Source of the DNA: Capitulum mitella
Lineage: Eukaryota; Arthropoda; Thecostraca; Pollicipedomorpha; Pollicipedidae
Assembly (NCBI GenBank): GCA_030062745.1
Contig: CP099852.1
Span: 22,342,266-22,406,265 of the forward strand
Direction: 5' to 3'
Length of the DNA: 64,000 bases
The notes under the pieces were generated by a model that worked only from the letters and a program-made list of their open reading frames with translations, did not search any database and was not told the origin of the DNA. The translations under genes were made by a program, and so were the position numbers. Positions 41,043-52,567 of this stretch are shown here, piece after piece; the first letter of the stretch is position 1, and the number at the start of each line of letters is the position of its first letter.

Positions 41043-43123
41043 CCGGCGACAGCGTCAGAGACCGTATCGCGGACCGAGTAGCGGTGTCTGAGGCTGTACC
41101 GCGGACCGGACGGTGGCACTAGGTCGCTCCGGACAGCAGTGTCTGAGGGTGTACCCGGCCGCAGCGTGTCCGGGCGAATGGTGTCAGAGGGTGTGCAGTT
41201 TGCATGTTTCTGGACGAAGTTGTGAGAGGGCGCTACTGGTGCCCGTGCCCGGACCCGTTGTACCTGCGAGTTACACTGGGAGCCGATCGTAGGTCGGGGC
41301 CGCTGGAGCCGCCGCTGCCTGGTACCAGCGGCCGGTCTCGGGACTCGTTTGGACGCTGAACCGTCAGACTGGCACGGGATCGGCGGACGACGGCTGAGCG
41401 GCAGTTGCCCGGCTTCAGAGCGCGTGCTCAGACCGCACTGGTGCGGCGTTACGGCACCGGCCGGCGTGGATCGTGTGGTAGATTGTCGTGCGAGTGTAAT
41501 ACTCGTCTCGGTGGACGCCTTTTCAGTTTAGTTAGTATCTACCGCTAGAAAAAGGGTGCAAATGGAGATTGCGCATGCTTGACTTATACGATATGATCTC
41601 TGGTCTGTGTATAAACTGCGTTGTGGTTAATTAATCTTGCGTTTTGGAAAGCTCACAGTTTCTCAGTTCATATCTCTGCATCGTGCGAGGGACTGCCGGT
41701 TCTTGTACTGGTTCTGATTACGCATGCTTTCCCCGTTTTCAGATGCTTGGGATCGTTTTCAAACAAAGTAAAAGTGGATCATTAATGTGCGGGTTTTGTT
41801 TTTTGCACCTTTCCTTAATCTGCGTCCGCTATCGCCGAAATATATTGGCACAACGTCCACGTCATTGTTTTGTTGACGCAGTTTCGATTGGAGCGTTCAC
41901 GTCGTGCTGGGAGCTACTGCCCCTCCCCCATCCCCCGTATCTGCACTTCGGCGGCAGCGACTCTCATGATGATGACGTCATGAGAGTTATGATGAGTGTC
42001 CTTATGATGAGTGCCCAGGTCAGGAGCGCTCGAAGCAGCAGTGTCAGCTTCCTGTGGCGTTCCTGTTCCTGTCCCTGTGGCGTTCCTGTTTTTAACCTGT
42101 GGCGTCACCAGTCGAGTGGTGTGGCGACGAAGGGGTTCTCTGGAGACCAGGGCCGATCTATTGGCTGACCCGGCTTTAGACCCTGGTCATCCGGCACTGG
42201 TGATCGCTTCTATCCAATGATGGTTGTGCTCGGGGAACGCACCGGCTTGGCCTTCCGGATGGTGGACGCCACTTTAAGTTGCCCCGCTACCCTGCGTCGT
42301 GAGCATCTGGAGTTGCCATCTGCCATCGGACTAAACGTTTTGACCGTTCCGGAGTGGCGATGACGGCAGAATGTTCTACGGACCGCACTGGTCCAAACAC
42401 ATTGGGATGAAAACATCGTTTTTGAGGAACGTTTCCGTGTAGCAGCATCGTCCTAAACAAAATCCTATTTGTCGCGACTTTTGAATATTCATGCAAGTTC
42501 CAACCACAGTATGCTCTGGAAACGTGTCATGCAGAGCCTGGCTAATGGACGATTGCACCGTGACATTCGCTAAAAAGACGTCACATTTTCATTACCTTAT
42601 ACTTGCGCTTACACCATTGACCGCAGGTTTCGGAATGGTTTTGCCAATACAACCTCGGTCATCGGCAGTTTCGATCAACGTGGTTCTCATGTGCCATGCC
42701 CGAAGTATGCGAACGTGGACGAAAAGTTGCACGATAGTGCGCGTCTTGCGTTGTACGGCGACCGCGCCTCAACGTTCGCTGAAAGGTGTCATCACAATGT
42801 CGTCGCAACGTGCCCACAACGTGAAAGACGGCGCAGCGAGAACACGACCTTGTTGCAACGTCGTGTCAACGTAGCATGTTTGCCGGGAACTGGAAGAGAG
42901 CATCTACCCCACCCCTCCCTCCCCTCCGCGCAAGGGTTCCCTTTTTGATCGTAATTTGTCTTTCATTATCGGCGCATTTTTAACGTGCAGACAGTGAGTA
43001 GTTTTTTTCTGGACAACCAAAGCATGGACCGTAGATATAAAATCTCTCTCTATATAGCCTCTAGGCCTCTATATAGCCTTGGACGCCCCATTATGAAAAC
43101 TCTGACAACGTGGTTTATCTCCA
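41043..43123 (+). other. ZF-E2 downstream region, copy 2
   Basis: Counterpart of 29725-31834; no convincing ORF and no AATAAA seen. It ends at the duplication breakpoint. Confidence 0.5.
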
Positions 43124-43473
43124 GATAAAGCGCCTTGACACTACGCTGAATGCCTGTTTCCTCAAACCTCGTATAACCGGTACATTCAGCCCTCTATATG
43201 TGAAGCAAATACGGCAGAGAGACTCCCAATGTTCGAAAGACCAACCTAATGACGCAAAATTCATCCTCCCCAAAATAGCTTTTTTAACAGTGACTTCGGT
43301 GAGTAGAATTCCTTGTAAAACACTATCCTTGAACATTGTGTAGATGGTTGTGTGTAGGGGTGTTTGGTTACGCCCGGGAGTGAAGAATGCAATCCGACGA
43401 ATAGGTAGTGGGGTTTTCATGTTTTTGTGCTCTGTAATGATTGTTGCCATTTACCTGCTCTTCTACGATCAGG

Positions 43474-43502
43474 TTCTGAAAATGGCCGAGTGAAAAATTT
43501 GG
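43474..43502 (+). other. Candidate 5' UTR exon of the two-TM gene
   Basis: Acceptor-like CTTCTACGATCAG ends at 43473 and a strong donor GTAAGT stands at 43503. The segment contains ATG GCC GAG TGA, a three-codon upstream ORF. A CpG-poor block follows up to the coding exon. It may instead be the end of a longer first exon. Confidence 0.4.
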
Positions 43503-43509
43503 TAAGTGT

Positions 43510-45060
43510 TCAATAGAACAAGGAAGCGTTTGCGTATTTGCTGCGTCGGTTATGTCAGTCGATCAATATTTTGCATTGCTGGGAAAGACTAATAAGTTTG
43601 AAGTGCAGGGAATCCCTCTGGGTGTGTGAGAGGCATGGATTGATATCTGTGGTGATGAATCAAGTACAAGTAATTTGCTGAAAGAGAATGCAAATGGGGA
43701 CAGACAACAATCGCTGGCAAAGCAATAAGTAGATTACTCATGATCATGAACAGAGATGAATGAGCTCCCAAGAGTTATGGTGCCACTGCCAAGCCTTGAA
43801 CAACATCTTTCAATATAGCATCATGTGGTTGGTACTCAGAATTTTGGAAAAATCATAATCCCATCTCCCATGGTTTTAGCCCATTGTAGTGGTGCATTTT
43901 TTTATAGTTTCCAGTGTCCAGTTCTCATGGTATTTTTTTCTTTAGGACATTACTGTATTTTGCTGCCCACTCTTCTGTTGTTATCATACCATATGTATCA
44001 CCCAAGTTTTGGTGAAGGTATCACATGGGAATGTTTTCAAAACCAGAAGGACACCATTTTGGGGTATTATGCTTCCATGTAGCATTGTAGGGCATTTGTT
44101 AATCTTCCCCATAGCTCATAAGGCCACCAGTGCTCCTATTCTCTGGACTATTATAGCCATGATAGTGAAACTATTGGCCAACTCCAGTCTGCAAATTATG
44201 CCACAAATCAACATGGTACTTAAAGCAAAATGTAAGAATGTAACCTGCCATTAAAATTTGGTTTCTGGCCAAAATTAGGCCAATTAGTTTTAGTCAGTAA
44301 TGAAGTTGATGTGTTTTGTTTTGCTTTACCACCATAAATGACAACATAATGAAGCTAAATGTGTTTAACATGCACCATCACTGTTTGTTCACTGAAGTTT
44401 CATTGGGAAGATCATTATGGTTGTGTGTTTCTTAGACCAGCCTGCTGTCCTAGAATGCAATGACTTGCCCTGAGGTAGGCTGCATTACTCCAGTTGCAAA
44501 AGTTTTTCCCAGAATTTTTGAAATGTGCTCCAAATTTGATTCCCTGTTCCAACTATCCCCACCACATTGGGCAAACTACCTTTTTAATAGCCATGATTTT
44601 TTATTTTTGAATCTGAAATGCCATCACTTTCATGGTTCCTGTCATTTTGTGCATACCATTTTTCTCAGTTTTCTGTCTGCTGGTCTTACATTGTCCCTTT
44701 CCATCAGTTTTACCATGTTCTGTATTGATATAAACAAGGTCCTAATCAGTGAATACTGGTATATCATATGTGTTGAATGTGAAGAACCTGTTTGGCCATA
44801 TCTGTGCACAGACTGACATGTTCTTATATTTGCTGGTTTGCTTGGGTAAGAAGCTGTTGGGTTGACTGTATGTCATCTGGAATTACTTCATTTAGACAAG
44901 CAATAAAAGCCTCATCCCATTCATTATCAGGCTACATGGTAATGGGTTTTTTGGGGCTCTGCAGTCAAACATTTACATGTTGTGGTGTTGGACACCAGCA
45001 GCTGGTGCCTGCAGGCCGTATGGGCCGATGTTCCTGCTCTGGTGCAGCTCCCTGACGGCC
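43510..45060. other. CpG-depleted block, putative first intron of the two-TM gene
   Basis: AT-rich, TG/CA-rich, very few CpG. No coding exon recognised. It ends just before the acceptor TGCGTCCGCAG at 45075. Confidence 0.55.
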
Positions 45061-45082
45061 GATGCGTCCGCAGGCAGACGCC

Positions 45083-46888
45083 ATGTCCACGCTGGACTCG
45101 AGCGGCTCGTCCGGCTACCAGCACCCGGCGCACGCGCGGCCGGCGCCGCCGCTCGGCCCGCCCTGGTACAGCGCCGCCTCGCCGCCGGCGCCTCCGTCGC
45201 CCGTGCCCAGCATGCCGTACTCGGGCCTGGTGCCGCCGGCGCGCGTGCCGCACGTGATCCGGCTGGCGGGCGGCTCGGCGCCGCCGCCGGCCGCGCCGCC
45301 GCCGCCGCCGCCGCCGCCGGCCAGCAGCAGTCTGAGTCGCGACACGGCCGCCGCCCAGGAGGCGCTGCTCTGGCCGTACCGGGGCCACTGCGCCAGCTTC
45401 CACAACTTCTGCTACTACTTCCTGCAGATCTTCTTCATCGGCGCCGCCATGTCGGGCGTGGCGCTGGTGCTGGCCGACGCGTTCTTCCGGCAGCGCTGGC
45501 CCAACGTGCACGGCCTGCTGTTCATCGGCGTGCTGCTGGTGTTCGTCTCGGCCGTCATGCTGTTCGTGCTGTGCCAGCGCGGCGCCGGCGCGCGCGCCGC
45601 CGCCGCGACCGAGCCGGCCGGGAAGGAGGGCTGTTCGCGGCCGGCTGAGGCGATCCCGCTGCGCGACGTGGCCGCCGTGTACGTGCAGCCGGGCCAGCTG
45701 GCGTCGCTGCGTCGCCAGCCGCCGCCGCAGCCGCCGCCGGCCGAGCCCTACCCGGAGAGCGAGTACAGCCACCCGTGGGACCAGGTGACCGGCGCCAGCA
45801 GCAGGTCAGTGGTGGGGCCGGGTGCAGGTCAGTGTTAGGACCAGGTGACCAACGTCAGCAGCAGGCCAGTGTTGGGACCAGATGACCAACGTCAGCAGCA
45901 GGCCAGTGTTGGGACCAGGTGACCAGAGTCAGCAGCAGGTCAGTGTTAGGACCAGGTGACCAACGTCAGCAGCAGGTCAGTGCTGGGACCGGGTGACCAA
46001 CGTCAGCAGCAGGTCAGTGCTGGGACCGGGTGACCAGCGTCAGCAGCAGGTCAGTGCTGGGACCTGGTGACCGACGTCAGCAGCAGGTCAATGTTGGGAC
46101 CAGGTGACCGGCGTCAGCAGCAGGTCAGTGCTGGGACCGGGTGACCAACGTCAGCAGCAGGTCAATGCTGGGACCAGGTGACCAGCGTCAGCAGCAGGTC
46201 AATGTTGGGACCTGGTGACCAACGTCAGCAGCAGGTCAATGTTGGGACCAGGTGACCGGCGTCAGCAGCAGGTCAGTTTGATCGGTCCTTGCGTCAGAGG
46301 CCCGTTGGATCGCTCGACCCCGTGGCATTGTTTCGCCGGTCTCGGTGTCTATCGAAATCCCTTGTTATGCTCTACCGCAACTGGTACGGGCGCTCATGCG
46401 GGTTAACTTGCGATCTGTAAACTACAAGAATGGGCTTGGCAGCTTGGTCTGTTTCATCTGTGGCCTGCTGTTGGTGTCAGGTGGTCTGTTCTTGTGTTCC
46501 GAAGGTTGACCTAAAGCGATGCCGACTCCTCGCCCGCGCCCTGTGACCTTGACCCTTTCACCTTTGTGTGGCGCTGGGGTCGGCTTCTTCCAGTGACTTG
46601 CCAGTTGTCACGGGACGCGTCATTGCTGCCCGGTGTTCTGCCAGCCTCCGTCTTGTCCTCGGCAGTCACTTGACACTGGCGACCCTGCCGGCTGGTGACG
46701 CCGAATGGTCTGAACCACTGGTCCGGCCCTGTCCGTGCACGATTGGTGACTGTGACCGCTGTAGCCGGCTGACCCGGCTGACCTCGCTGACCCCAGCCAT
46801 TGCCCGCAGGCCCGGCATGAGCGAAGTGTGCTCGATGGGCACGCTCAACAGCCGGGGGCACCTGCCCGGGCCGCGCCACTGGCAATGA
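45083..46888 (+). CDS. Two-transmembrane Pro-rich protein, unknown function
   Basis: Exon 1 coding 45083 to 45804 (donor GTCAGT, in the AGCAGCAG|GTCAGT context), exon 2 46811-46888; the split Arg codon (AG|G) joins in frame and TGA is at 46886-46888. The first ATG after the acceptor at 45075 is 45083 (MSTLDSSGSSGYQHP). A Pro-rich N-terminal region (PPPPPPPPASSS) of about 100 residues precedes two hydrophobic segments, YYFLQIFFIGAAMSGVALVL and LLFIGVLLVFVSAVMLFVLC, about 25 residues apart. A Pro-rich cytosolic tail ends SEVCSMGTLNSRGHLPGP plus five residues. I do not recognise the family; it resembles small two-TM scaffold or adaptor proteins only in layout. Confidence 0.75.
45780..46285 (+). 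repeat. 37-bp donor-anchored minisatellite after exon 1 of the two-TM gene
   Basis: About twelve units of GACCAGGTGACCAACGTCAG + CAGCAG|GTCAGTGCTGG. The first 26 bases of the unit copy the last 26 bases of the real exon (DQVTGASS plus AG) and the rest copies its donor and intron start, so each unit has a donor of its own. Confidence 0.95.
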
Positions 46889-48999
46889 CGCCGCCCCGGC
46901 CGCCGCCGCTACAGTCATACTGCTCAGGTTCCCTTCTGTTATCGTCGGTGTGTGTCGGTAGGTGTTTAATATGTATGCTTTACGCACACGCTTGTGCTAC
47001 CTTGTTGTCGTGCCATACTGGTATGCTTCGGAGGCGATTTTGTATCACCATTTGCACAACGTAGCTTGTACAGGTGTTCGCTGCACATCTCGTGTCCCCG
47101 GGTCGGGGAGGGGGGGAGGGGTGCACTGGCGGCGACTGGGTCTTGCTGGGCTGGCTCTGAAGCCGGGCGAGATGAAGCCGTTGTCCAGGTCGCGGCGGCC
47201 AGGTGAGCGTCGCTCTCCGTCGCCGCGGTGAGCCAGTGCTCGTCTGTTGCGTTCGGAAACCTCGTGTCTCGCGGATGTTTGGGAGACGGAGCTCTCCGTC
47301 AGCTCGCGGATCCCCGGCGCAAATTGTGTCCCGCGGCGCGTCGGCGACCTGACGGACCCCCGGGGGGTGCTACCGGCGGACAGATCTGACCTGAGAGCTT
47401 TACAGAGAGGTGGTCCCGGGAGTGGCGGGGCGTCCGGCCACGTCACGGCCCACTGGCGAGCTTCTGCCCGGCGTTTTGTGGATATTTTGCGGGCTGCGGC
47501 GGTTCGCGGGCGTCGCCGGTCGATCCGGGGCTGCAGCTCGCCGCGCGGTGGCGTGCTGCGGAGCCGCCACACCCGCGTGCTTAGCGCACGTCACGAAACT
47601 CCTGCCCGCAAACGTGTTTGCGTTAACGATCTGAAGCGTGCTGGATCGCCGGCGGCGGCGGCGCCGGCGGGTCCGAGCTCTGGCCCTGGCGCGCCCGCCG
47701 CCCGGCGGCCCGCTGCGCTCCCCTCCGAGCTCGACGCGTGCGCCGGAGGCTCGTGGCGCCGCGCGATCGTGGCGGCGCCGGCCGCGCGATCGTGGCGGCA
47801 CGGGGCGGTCGGGAGGAGCCCGGGGTGGACTCGTTTCGCTCGTTGTTTCGCGCGCCGTGCGGACAGCCTGCTCTGCGTGCCCGCGGCGCCGGCGAGGGGC
47901 CTGCCGAGGCGGGGTGGCGGGTCCGTCAGCTCGCTCTCCACCGGTGGGGCGGTCCATTGACGCGTCTCCATTTGGTCGCAAGGAATGAATGTATTGGGCA
48001 TCTCAAGACGGGGTGTTGACAGGTGGTGGAAGCGTGGTGCGATATCTGTCGTGCACCTCGATGTGAACCGGTCAGATCAAACAGGCGTCTTTAAGTGTCA
48101 AACAGTGGTCCCCGTCAAGTAAGTTTGTATCGCTTATGGGGCAGCGTACAGTCATGGGGTGGCAGGAACCAGCCACTTGCTCATCTAAGCTAGGTACCAA
48201 GTGGTAGCAATGAATACTGATGGGAATATGTCGAGGGAGGAAAGGTGTATTGTTTCAACGAGACACGCGGGTACCAGGGTTAAATATTATTTGTCCGCTG
48301 ATTAGGTCAGCGGCACGACGTCCCGAGCTGGTTGCGAGGTCGTGGATCTCCTTAAAGTCGAATTCCTTGTTGACGTCAGTCATCAGGGTCGGTCATATCT
48401 TGCCAGTGCACGCAGACGGCGCCCGCAGATGGTGCCAGACTCCCACCCGTTCCTAACACTTTGTTCATTTGTCTTTTTTGGGGTACGTCGTGAACGCATT
48501 AAATGTAATGAGCATTTGTGAACGGTGTGTATTTAAAGCTGTAATGTACATGCAGTAATATACGAAGTATTTTGTCAGTCGTCTGTTTGGTATTGGTGTA
48601 TTTTCTTCGTCGTCAATTCCCGAGGTTTTGACGGTCACCAGGTGGGGGCAACAGATGAGAGGTCGCGTGCAGTCGGCCTAGATCTTGAAAATATTTCCCT
48701 GCTGGAGGTGCCTGCCACATGAAAACACGAGTGGCGCATTTCATTAGCTTTATCCAGTTAGCATTAGCTTATCCAGAACGATCCGAGATATCCGTAACAC
48801 AACACGCAGCTTAGATGTCGTTACGATTCGGATACATTTCATGGTGCTCCAGCGCCAACATCTACCCCGTCCCGTGCGACTAACGATTGGTGCGCCGGTA
48901 GATGCCGAATAGGTTCAGGATTGGACGTGCGGCTTCGTCGGTACCTCGCAGCCTTTAAAACCTCCTCGGGTCTCGTGCTAAGTGAAGTCGGCAACCGCC
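46889..48999. other. Intergenic, no supported gene
   Basis: 47100-47990 is GC- and CpG-rich with overlapping Arg/Ala/Pro-rich frames on both strands but no recognisable domain or splice chain; it could be an island promoter. 48000-48990 is ordinary sequence; ATTAAA occurs near 48497 and might end the two-TM gene transcript. Confidence 0.4.
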
Positions 49000-49678
49000 A
49001 TGTGGTCCCATTCGAGCGTGCGTTGGGAAGCCTCCTACTCGGCTTCCTCCGAGTTGGCGGCGTTGATCGACCCCGAGTCGGCCCCGGTCGGCGCCGAGGC
49101 GGCCGGCGGCGACGCGGCGGCGGCTCCGGCCCCCGTTCCCGCCGCCGCCGCGCCGCCGCCGCCTCTGCCGCCGCCGCGGCCCCGCTCCGGGCGTGGCGAC
49201 CGGCACCCGGCGCTGGCGCTGCTGGCCGCGCACGTGCTGGCGCTGGTGCTGTCTGCGGCGCTGCTGGCCGCCGTCGCGCACGGCCGCGCCGCGCTGTTCT
49301 GGATGTCGGGCCTCGCCAGCGACCGACGGCGCCCTGGTACGAGGTGGCGCTCTGCCTCGGGCCGCGGCTGCCGGCCGGCGCGCTGTGGGCCGCGGTCGCG
49401 CCGCCGCCGCCGTCGACGACGCCGACTCGTACCGGCGCCGGTACGGCTGGGCCGAGCCGGCGTTCGGCCTGCTGGCGGTGCCCGTGGCCGCCGTGGTGGC
49501 GGGCCTGGGCGGGCTGCGCTACGGCGTGGGCGGCGTCAGTGTCCGGCACACGGACATGCCGTTCCTGTCCGGCTGCTCGCTGTGTCGCAACTTCACCTTC
49601 TCGCCGGCGGCGGGCCGGACGTCGCACCGCCGGCCGGTGCACGTGGTGTCCCGCGGCGGAACGGAGGCGCCCGCGTGA
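49000..49678 (+). pseudogene. Multi-TM protein frame broken by two frame changes
   Basis: ATG 49000 (MWSHSSVRWEASYSASSEL) sits in a good start context (AACCGCCATG). A Pro/Ala-rich region leads to a hydrophobic segment HPALALLAAHVLALVLSAAL and HGRAALFWMSGLASD. Then the protein-like reading moves to a second frame (APWYEVALCLGPRLPAGALW) and, near 49410, to a third (VDDADSYRRRYGWAEPAFGL, then LAVPVAAVVAGLGGLRYGVG and DMPFLSGCSLCRNFTFSP) ending at TGA 49676-49678. Neither switch has obvious GT-AG borders, so this is either a pseudogene or carries two sequence errors in a very GC-rich stretch. Family not recognised; three hydrophobic segments are visible. Confidence 0.5.
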
Positions 49679-49689
49679 AGGTGACGACA

Positions 49690-49915
49690 CCGCGCCGCTC
49701 ACTGTTGGCGAGGGGGAGGAAGCCTGCGCCGTATCAAGAGAACAGAAGAGCCTTCGCCTAATGAAGAGACGTAGAAGCCCTCGCCTTATGAAGAGGACAG
49801 AGAAGCCCTCGCCTCTGAAAAGGCATAGAAGCTCTCGCCTTATGAAAAGGACAGAGAAGCCCTCGCCTTATGGAGAGGGCAGAGGCGCCCTCGCCTTACA
49901 GCGCCTTTGTGTTGC
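49690..49915. repeat. About 30-bp GAAGCCCTCGCCTTATGAA repeat
   Basis: Seven or eight imperfect units (AGAAGCCCTCGCCTTATGAA with AGGACAG) immediately after the multi-TM frame. Confidence 0.85.
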
Positions 49916-49935
49916 CAGGGCGTCACTGGACTGAG

Positions 49936-52267
49936 ATCTCGCTGGCAGCACGGTGCGATCCTGAGCCTTGTGAGCGATTCAGTTAATTCCAGCACTGCAG
50001 TGGAAGCGCTGCAAGGTGGCCAAGAGAACTGAACAGCTTGGTTGGTTGGCTATTGGGGCTTAGGGGCGCACCGACTGAACTGAACTGAACAGCTTGTCTG
50101 AGGATGTGTGCTCTGTGTTGTTTCCTGCAAACCCGGCGTAGAGATACAAACACCGTCAACTGGTTCGTTGACGTGCTCCCCAGTGGATCACTGACGAGAA
50201 GGCGCGGGGTATCCGTCGCAGAAGAGCCGCCTCGCAGGTAACGACCCGCTGAGATCCCGCTGCACGGTGGCGGTGTGATGATACCGCAGCACTGGCCGGT
50301 CCGCTGTGGTGGAACAGGCGTGCTGTTCACCTTATGGAGGAAGCGCCGGTCAGCTGCAGCATGACAGGCGTGCTGCCTTTAGTACGTCTGGGACTTTCGT
50401 CCTCGTCAAGTGTCACTCGTTTCGTGCTACTACTTTGCTACTCGTTTCGGCCTTTATAGTCGAGCCGTAATCGGGTAACGTCGTTAACTAGCCCTGAGAA
50501 ATCCTAGAAGAGTACGATGTGGTCATTCTAATCTTGTTTGCGTTCCTATGAACAAAATACACTATGGTTGGGGATATTAGGATTCAACTCAGGTAACGCT
50601 GGCAACTCAGGCAATGTCAGTGGAACTGAATCAAACTTCCAGCACCCTCCCGATCCGTCCTCCTCGATAGCTCAGTGGATAAAAGTGCATGTTCATAACG
50701 GCAACGTTGTAGGTTCGAATCCCACAGTACGTCGAACCGAAGCTTTCGATCAGTGGCTAACCGTCGACTAATCGTCGCCGAGTGGGCCGTTCTCATCACC
50801 GACCGATCATGCTACGACTGGTCGATTATGCCGGCCGGAACGTCGTGCAAACAACACATTTCACGAGGGACGATGTCCAAGAAACTTTAGCTCAACAGCA
50901 TTCCATTTGCAACAGGCGTGCTGTCCTGACTCCGCTGTAGTGCCTGTTGGCAAGCTCGGGCACCGGCCCGCTTCTAGCGATCCCGGTAGAATGTCGGCAT
51001 CGCAGCCAGTCCGAATCAGACTCCGCCTTCAACACGTGGTTTATTTGATCCTCCGCCTGCGTCATTCTCAGCTGAGTGCAGTACAAACCGCGAGCACAGC
51101 GCGACGCAGCCTCTCCGAAACAGACTCGGCGGACAGAAAATACTCGGTAACCGCCGGCACAGCCGGCGAACAGCGCGCACAGCGTGCTCCTCCCCGCGCC
51201 AGCACGGCGGGACAGACAATACTCGGTAGACGGCGGCGACGCCGGGCGAGAGGCAGGACGCACTCAGTGGCCACCGCCAGGAACCAGAAACACGTTCAGA
51301 CACGTCAACGACTCGAGCGCGCCGCGACGGGGCAGCCGCATACCATACCAGCTCTTTGGGTCGTGAGGTTCTTACTGTCGGGCCCCGAGTCCGCCCGGCC
51401 CTTCGGTCGCCCGTGCCACCAGGGACAGGAACCCATCGCCTCCTCCCCTTCCCCGGAAGCCAGGAGCTGGGTCATTTAACGAAAGTCGGGGGGCCGCCGC
51501 TGGGGACGAGAAAGGCTCCCCTGCTGAGTAACTTGAACACAGGCCCGCTGACTACCACACAGCACAGGGGCAGGCTGCGCGGACACTGTACGGCCTCCAT
51601 CTCGACCGTGTCCTCGGGTCTTTCAACGCCCACGGATAGCCTGAGTATGGGAAATAATACCGTACGCTCGGAAACAGGCGCCTTTCAAGGTTCACTAGTC
51701 GGCCTTGAGACGCCGTTGATCCAACCTGGTCCATCTAAGCCGTTCAGGTACGACAGAAGTTCGTCGGTGAGGTATGCCGTTCCCGCTACTGGCGCATGGA
51801 AGGCTCCACGCTCTCAACACAGGCACTGCTGCTGTAACGCAGCGGCCTCCCACTCCCGCGGGTGGGTTCTCCAGGTCAGGTGAGCTGCCGATTTTCGGGC
51901 GAAGAGGCCACAGGAAGCATGTCGACCGAGGGCGTCAGACTCAGCGCTGACCGTCAGCTGGTCAGCGCCAGACTCTCGCTCCAGCTGTGCTGACGATCAG
52001 CTGACCAGCGTCAGACTCGCTCCAGCTGTGCTGAGGATCTCAGCACTGTGTTGACGATCAGCTGATCCGCGCCAGACTCTCGTTCCACGTTCCAGCTGTG
52101 CTGAGGATTTCAGCGTCAGCCTGTCTACTGCTGGGCCTCCGTCTCCTCCTCCAATGCATCGACCATCACTGTCGGACGCAGAAAACGACAGTAGTGATGG
52201 GCATCATTAGCGCCTCAAACAGGAACAGTGAGAGTCAGTAGAATATCGATTCAGGTACATCAACACC
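49936..52267. other. Region without a supported gene
   Basis: No chain of exons or recognisable domain on either strand apart from the tRNA-like element. 51940-52130 has diverged repeats of CAGCTGACCAGCGTCAGACTC-like units (about 55-60 bp). Confidence 0.4.
50661..50733 (+). tRNA. tRNA-like sequence, probably pseudogene or SINE head
   Basis: An A box TAGCTCAGTGG (about 50668-50678) and a perfect B box GGTTCGAATCC (50712-50722) have normal spacing. A D stem pairs 3 of 4. One anticodon arm (TGTTC/CAACG, loop ATAACGG) would read anticodon AAC. The acceptor stem pairs poorly, the T stem has a mismatch and the variable loop would be too short, so a working tRNA is unlikely. Confidence 0.4.
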
Positions 52268-52567
52268 TGAGAATTCAAGCACACCCCAGTGACACTTCGT
52301 GCTGTCGAGAAATTGCAATCCAAATCAGCCCAAGGATGCATTGCAGGCCAACTGAAATGAAGAAGTCATGTTTGCCGCATCTGCGCCTCCATAATTTTCG
52401 AACAACGAAACGCGAACATCGCGTAATGGACACACAGCAACCTAAAAGATGTGCCAGTTGAGCATCCGCCTGTTGCTCAGCTTCAGGCCGCCTCAGCCTC
52501 AGCCAGCGCGTCTCAGTCGGTGTCTGTGCCCCCAGTAGCTGAACTCGAGTCGCGCCCAGTGACCGAC

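Larger units (their letters stand above)
31887..43123 (+). repeat. Large tandem duplication, copy 2
   Basis: Homologous to 21633-31834. Homology to copy 1 starts at the G of the new ATG and ends at TGGTTTATCTCCA; unrelated sequence follows from about 43124-43128. Confidence 0.95.

Noticed and set aside
47045-47990. Several Arg/Ala/Pro-rich frames on both strands
   Set aside because: CpG-rich sequence opens many frames; no domain, no start context and no splice chain support any of them.
52275-52567. Read-through extension of the last minus-strand exon to a stop at 52275
   Set aside because: The sequence after DLDDLDS lacks the character of the rest and a donor-like GTCGGT is present; it may be a terminal exon, but the evidence is thin.
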